Shown: positions 53,401-61,000 of the stretch, in pieces | Layout of the letters: every line of letters starts with the position of its first letter | Numbering within the stretch: the first letter of the stretch is position 1 | Assembly: GCA_916700875.1 (NCBI GenBank) | Contig: CAKAKS010000034.1 | Location: forward strand, 10,574,695 to 10,638,694 | Origin: Sebastes aleutianus | Taxonomy: Eukaryota > Chordata > Actinopteri > Perciformes > Sebastidae | DNA: 64,000 bases | Direction: 5' to 3' | Made by a program: the position numbers and the translations under genes | The notes under the pieces: generated by a model | Told to the model about the DNA's origin: nothing | Databases searched by the model: none | Seen by the model: only the letters and a program-made list of their open reading frames with translations

Positions 53401-55031
53401 TGTTTGTTTTCAGTGTTTGATAAGGTCACTAACTCTCTCTCCCCTTCTGGCTTTTTCCCCAAGTTCAAATATACTTTTTATCGGCATTGCAGGGAAAAAA
53501 AAAAAACCTCCAGTGATGTGGCAAGTTATTCTTGAAACAAAAAGATCACTCAAAGTACAGTGTAAGGTCGGAGTGGAGGTTTTGTCAATATTCAAGCATC
53601 TGTCAGTATTTGACAAGATAAGGGTTCTTTAATAGCTCTCCATCAATACTGAATAAATGCATCAAACAGAGTTCAGCTCACTCTCTCACCACTCCCACAG
53701 GACCCTTTCTTTTAAACCAGAAAACTCTGCAGTGTAGTCCTTTATCCCCCTTTAAAGTGTGCTTAAATCTACAATAAAACCATGAATGTGCTTTCACATA
53801 AATCCAGCACCATCAATGGATCCATTGCCCAGGGATCCTCGTCGGAAGGAGCCAGTCTTACTTCCCTGTGAAAAAAAAAACTCATATAAAAATGAAATGC
53901 AACAAGGCCGCTATGTTGCCTCAGCATGTGGAAATGCAATGTGAGAAAGGGATTAAACCTCCAACGCACACAGAAAAAAAAAAGCTGGAAAAATGACAGT
54001 GACTGCACTGGCAAAGCCCCATATAAACCCGCACTCTGAGCAACACTCACACACACAGCTCAGTGAAATACTGTAGAGACGAGCAGAGAGAAAGACAAAA
54101 GGGATGAAAGGGAGGAGGGACTGCGGAGAGACAGGGGCAGAACATCGACGGCCAGAAAGAAAGAGACGAAGAGAGACAGAGTGGAAAAGTTACGGACAGA
54201 GAGAGAGAGATGGCACTATACTGAGCTGCAGTCACCCGAGGGCTTTTTCCCCACCAAAATGATCTGACACTGCCTGCTTTCCCTTCTCTGCTACAAGGCC
54301 TGAAACAGCCGTAATATGCCCCATAAATCACATATGTCACATTTCAGTATTTTTCCAACTGCTGTCTTTTCATTTTTTGTCCGAGAAGTAAAAGTTTGCA
54401 CAATTCCCAATGCACTGTTTCATGGCCCAGGGTCTCATGTAACACACCAGTGCCAGAAATACATGGTTACAGTACATCTTACATAAGAATCTAATTACTA
54501 CGGTAGTAAAAGCCAAAACATCAGATACATGTGGGAACTGTATCGCTTCTTGGACTTTAAAGGAATAGTTCAACATTTTGGGCATCACGCATATTTGCTT
54601 TCTTACTGAGAGCTAAATGAGAAGATTGATACCAAACTCATATATGTTTCTTCACGTTCGGTTAATAGCTTAGCATAAAGACTGGAAATAGGGGGAAACT
54701 GCTAGCCTTGCTCTGTCAAGGGTAACAAAATCTGCCCAGCAGCACCTCTAAAGCTCATTGGCGTGTCTTTTTGTTGCATCTGGACAAAGCCAATCTACCT
54801 ATTTCCAATTGTTATGCTAAGCTAAGCTAACCGATTGCTGGCTCCAGCTTTATATTAAACGGAGAGTCAGAGCCGGCCCTAACCAACTTGGTGCCCTATA
54901 GGCAGGATTTGAGCTGGTGCCCCTTGCATCGCAGCCAATTCCACCACCAATCGCTGTGTTCATGCACCGGGTTGATGGTGCGAAAATAGGGCCTATTTAA
55001 TGGACTACGTAGTTATGTTGTTGTGGGCTTT

Positions 55032-55078
<47 letters not shown>

Positions 55079-58000
55079 AATAATAGTATTAAAATAGTAT
55101 TAGTAAAAAATTGTAAAAGTTTTTTTTCTCCCCTCATTTGGGGCGCCCCTATGGATGGATGCCGCCCCTAGCATTCGCCTATACCGCCTATACCTAGGGC
55201 CGGCTCTGCGGAGAGTGGTGTCAATCTTCTCATCTAATTTTCGACAAGGAAGCAAATTCATGTATTTCCCAAAAATCTTCATTGTAATTAATGACAATGT
55301 TATGGAGCTTCATCCATTGTCAGAGAGTCTACTTTTCTCTATGCAGTTAGCTCACCAACTAGCTGCTCTTTAATGGTGCAGTGTGTAGGATTTGGCGATA
55401 TTTAGCGGTGAGGTTGCAGATTGCAACCAACTGAAACTTCTCCCGTGTGCCAAGCGGTTAAGAGAACTATAGTGGCCGATGCGAAAACGTGAAAACGCGA
55501 ATGGCCCTGTCTAGAGCCAGTGTTTGGTTTGTCCATTCTGGGCTACTGTAGAAACATGGCGGCCTGCACCGTGAAGAGGACCCGCTCCATATGTAGATAT
55601 AAACGTCTCATTCTAAGCTAACTAAAACACAACGATTCTCATTTTCAGGTGATTAAACACTAAAGAAAACATACTTTAATTAATATTACATTCCATTTCT
55701 GCCAATAGATCCTCCTAAGTGCTACTGACTGTCCCTTTAAGAGCCTGTATTTCTTGCCAAATTTGAAATTCATCACTAATTATGCACAGACATTTCCCAC
55801 CAGTGTCCATCCTCCTCATGAGAATTTCATCTTGGCAGATAAAACAAATGCAGCATCGCACTCAGCGTGGGGCGGGGTGAGATTAGGGTTTCTTGATTAA
55901 AGTAGAAATTATAAATCATGGCGTAGCTTTTACAGAAAACTGTTACTTGACAAGTGATTTAATAGCTAAAACATAATAAAGTTTAGAAATGCATATCTGA
56001 CAGCAGAAATTGGCACTCAGATACTTGCGCCGGCTGTGCAGCGGAGCAGCACGAATACATATAAACTGTGGAATGAAATGAATAATTACCTCCTTCTTCT
56101 TCTATCAAATCATCAAACCCCCATGGGTCTGTCTGCGATCTGAGGGCAGAATGACTTCGGCTCCAAGAAAACAATGAGCTTCTCTCTCTCTCCCGCTGAC
56201 ACTGTGACTCTGATGCTGATGGCAATGCTGCCGGTGTGTGTGTGTGTGTGTGTCTGTGTGTGCATATCTGTAAGTGTGAGTGTATATGTGTTTCTGGCAG
56301 CTGCGGCCCAGCGATGCATGGTGAATAACAGGTCATCGCTAATCTCATTAGGGCTAATCAGATGTATATGATATGTATAAACAGCGGAGTTCTACTGTAC
56401 ACAAGCAGCCGCAGTACCAGTCCATCACCAGACAGGTAGTACTGTGTGTGTGTGTGTGTGTGTTTAGATGCTGGGTAGAGGACGACTGATTGAGACGAGG
56501 TGAGAGGAGAAAGAGCGATGCCGTTTTTCAGGGTGCAACATTACCAGAGGAATTATGGAATTATGCACAGGTGGAGAGCTGGTGTGAATACTGATGTGGT
56601 GAAAAGGAATATATTTGTGTACACACACACACACACACAGCAGCTAGTTCAGTAGAGTTTGCAGTTCACCTGTTCTAAATGAGGAAACTGCATGCAACTA
56701 CGACAAATGAGGCACGCCTCTGGGAAGCTCGAGGTTTGTCACTGTGTCTAGTTGTGTTCCCATTTTTTGTGAGTGTGTGTGTGAGGTGTATACACACAAG
56801 TAGCTAATTGGTTCCTGCATGTGTGTGTGTTTGTGTTACTATTTGTATGTGTCTCACGTGTCATGTTTATGGGAGAGAGAACATGCGGAGATGGACTAAG
56901 ACATCAAGAGCTGGAAAGGAAGATGTAAGGCGTAGAGGATAAAATAGTGAGTCATTAAATGTTGGAAAAGGGCATCTGGGCTTGTACTTTTATTGAAGCA
57001 GAGGGAGAGTGTGTGATTTCAGATGGTTATGTGGGTGTTTGAGCAAGAGAGAGGTGAGGAAGACGAGGCAACAAAGGTTTTGGAACCCTTTCCCCTCTCT
57101 GTCTGAGTGTCCCAGGGGTTCGAGATTGGTTTCACTTAAAGCACTTAAAACACCCCGCCGGACCCATGCTTGGCTCGGAAATAAATATCAAGATCGCTCT
57201 TGGATTGTTTTTAAATTGAATGCAATCTGCCAGAGCTGTGAGCCATCATTTCACGTATCCCCTCCATTCCTCCCCCCCCCCCTCTTGATCTCTCCTTCTT
57301 CCACTTGATGCCAGCCTCTCTTTGTTTCCATCATAAAGGTTTTTTTTCAGGAATTGTTCTGCTCCGAAGGCAAATAGGAAAAAGATCTTTGCCACATAAA
57401 TCATCCGAGCCAGACAATATTTGATATATCATCGGCAATCAAAAGTTAAAAGATGGAGGAACTATTTCCAGGAATGGTTGTTAAGTCGGAAGGAGAAGCT
57501 AATAGAACGACATAAATCCTTTAAACAAAGAGGCTGATGGGGGGGGATTCGGTGGAGTGTTTTGGCCTCGGAGTGCAAACACAGCAGCACACACAACTGT
57601 GTTTACACTGTAAAACATCTAATAAACTCCCGTTCTCAAATAGACTGATATATCTTGTAGCCAAAATCGATCTTTATGTTACAATAAACAAATTGCTGTC
57701 TCTAATGTTGCCCAGAAAAAAAAACGACCTTTTTGCACTGCTGCTGTTACAACTCTATAAAATTGTCACTGTAGCATATTTTAAGGCTTTTTCAAAGTCT
57801 CCGTTTTGAAATAAGATACTGCACATACAGTACGCAGTATATGATTCATCATAAAGTAGTTTGACATTTACTAAATGATTGAATTATCAGCCTTCAGTCT
57901 CACATCAAGGTCTTGCTAAAACACCCCAGCTGGATTTCATATTCGGGCATTAGTCAGTATGAAAAGTATAATAGAAATAAACTTCCAAGAAGAACTTTCA

Positions 58001-61000
58001 AACTCTATCTGTTTCTACTAGTGAACAAGTTGTCAGATTTCTTTTCCCAGGAGTGTTTTTCACGGAATATATTCATAGCCATATTAATGATTCATTGGAA
58101 AATACTGCACATGCTGTAGTTTGACCCTGATGAATAAAGAGTTTATGGATAGAAGACTAGGAATGTGATATTGATTCGATTTTGCGAGGAAAAGGTCATG
58201 GTTATCGAAGGTCAAAAGCAAAAAAGTGAAGATGTAGGCATTAAAAAAAAAAAAAAAAGATCAGTAGAAGGCAGCAACGATTTCATTTGAATTGCATGAA
58301 TTCAACCCTCTCAAACTAAAATCATCTCCGAAGTGAATAAATGAATTCAAAATGGAATCGTGTAGTTCAGAAATGGACTGAAAACTGAATGTGATTATTA
58401 CAACTTTTCTCAAATCAGAGTGAGCCGTGTTTTGAAAATGAATAAATAATAGTTGGTGACACAATAATAGGATGATTGGACATGATGAACTTTCCCTTTC
58501 TGTGGAGGAAATAGTGTTTGGACACTGACTGTGTGTAAAACTCCTCCCCGCAGAATGACACTATTTTCCTAATCAGCATTCGCCATGAACGCCACAACAC
58601 TAGCTGCAGTGGGAGTGCAGATATGGCAGTAGAGCTGTCCCCTTTCCCAGGGAAGCAGTGGGGATGAAAGAGTGCAGAGATGGGTCTCCCATCCTCTGAT
58701 CTGCTGCTGCCTTTGACATCAGCAGTCACCAACTCCAAAAGCACAGGGGGGACGAGCTAAAAACCTGACTATCTGCCCAAAACCGCAACCACACACCACT
58801 CCCTCCCTCCCCTCCTCGCTATCTTGAATTTTCCTGCTGCTGGAAGCAAGATTTATTTCTTTAATTGACCTGCCACTATAAATATAGGTTGGATAAATTG
58901 TACATGTAGCATAATTTCCGCCCCTCCCAGACCTCTCCTTTTCCCCCACATGGATGGCGTGGACGCTCCACTGCGCCTATAGAGACAACATAGGGAACTG
59001 ATATGAGCCGAACAGCAGCTCGCTGGTCTCCCGCTGTGCGCCTAGCTGTGCCGAAAGCCCCGCTCATTCTCTCTGACAGCCAGCACATCCACAAAAGACC
59101 CTATAGCTGCAGATACTTTTGTGGTCTCAAAGTCGTTTTTCATACTCCCTCGCAGGTTGGTCATCCAGGACTTGTCAAATAAGATCACCACAGTGTATTT
59201 CAGCCTGTGTGGGACCATGGAAAGAGGATCTGAGCCACGCTGTAATGTGTAGCCCTGGGTAAATGTAGAGTGTCTCACACTGTGAGGACAGACGGCATGA
59301 AAGGAATTTGTGTGTGCCAGGCAGAAAGTAAAGATGATCCTCAGCATCTTACAGTCTGTGTGAGGAATTTGAGTTCCCTTTGATGACTTGTTACTGGGGT
59401 TATATGCACGGCTATCATACGTGCTTTTCAATGCAGTTCGCCATGTATCCCAGCTGTGCTTTGTGCTGTGTGTTTAGCATGTTACCAGTCAGAGTCGTCC
59501 CGTATGCACTGGTGCCTGCTTTGCGTTCCCTCTCCCCAGAGAACAGGCACACCCATCAGGAGCCATTAGTCTTCACAGTGACAGGCCGGCCTTCCGCTGA
59601 GAGACTCTCCCTGGCGGAGCTTTCTCATCGCCTCAGACAGTGGCCGGGTTTTTTTACTAACAGGCTGAGACACCGTGCCATTTTGTGCGGGGCATTTACT
59701 GCTGGCATTACTCCTAATTTATGTTCTCTTGTCCTGACAAAAGAGTAAAGCAAGTCACCCGAGACTTCACACGGCCTCTTCCGCAGGTGAACAAATGGAC
59801 GGATTAAAGGTCATGTGCACAGATGTATTGGCAGGTGTTGTAATAAAAAAAAAAAAAAATGTCTAACGATATAACCTTCCTGTCCGCAGACGGATGCAGC
59901 GCTGATGTACGACGCGGTACACGTGGTGGCGGTGGCGGTGCAGCAGTCGCAGCAGATCACGGTCAGCTCTCTGCAGTGCAATCGCCACAAGCCGTGGCGC
60001 TTCGGGGGGCGTTTCATCGGCCTCATCAAAGAGGTACAAGGCCAGCCGTGCCGCCAACACGCACCCAATCTTCACCTCTGACCTAGAATCTGCTGAACAC
60101 GTAGCTTGGGCATGTTATATTGATTAGTGCAATTGCAAGCATGTCCTTTGTGGAATCACTGGAGCGCTTCCTGGGAAGTTGCACATTCTGCATTATTGTC
60201 TTTCATCATGATAAAACCCATACAAACATTTTTTATACACAAGTTTATTTAATCATAACACTCAATAATCTCCATGATAATGTAATCTAAGTAACCATCA
60301 CATTATCCACCGCAACTAGATGGTTTTTTTTGTGATGTTTCACTTCCTGCCTCCCACTTTCTCTCCACCCGTGTTTATATCAAAGCCTCTGTGTGTCTCC
60401 TTAACTGTAGTCGGGGTCAGCCATTTGCTTTGTTCTGCAAAGCTCTTTCATTCTGTGGATGGTATCATTGCAGGTAATTTTCCGAATGAGCCATTGTAGC
60501 TGCGCTTCCTCCCCCTCCTGTGTCTGCTATCGCTCTCCATGCCCGTCTGTTCCTCCAATGGCTTTGAAGTGAAACTTCAAGCACAATGAACCACATACAT
60601 AATGAACTCTTACCTGTCAAACCTGCTTCTATTCCGGCTGCTTTATTGTTTCTTGTTATGTTGTCGAGATAGACAGTGCAGGGGAGAGCCAGACGAAAAT
60701 CATAATTGGGACAGAAAAAAGTTTTACGGTTAGCGCCTGGATTGATGTTGTCGAGAAAGACGACACCTTAAGGTTAATGGGACGACTGTGCTGGGGATTG
60801 TAGTTTATTATGCTGCTCGCTTCTGTCTGCAGGCTCACTGGGACGGTTTGACAGGACGCGTTCTCTTCAACAAGACCAATGGACTGAGGACAGATTTTGA
60901 CCTGGATGTCATCAGTCTGAAGGAGGACGGGCTGGAAAAGGTGTGTGACACATTGGTGTAGCTGATGATATGTGACTTCTGAGTCTTAAAAGGAAAAAAA

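Larger units (their letters stand above)
45033..59889. other. grik2: grik2 intron 6 (14.9 kb)
   Basis: The second-largest intron. It holds GGA and GATA simple repeats (46850-47446), MITE family C (about 49045), two adjacent fish repeats (50917-51770), a reversed family E element (52273), a nested inverted-repeat element (54575-55276), another repeat (55367-55740) and TG/CA tracts (56230-56640). No embedded gene was recognised. Confidence 0.85.
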
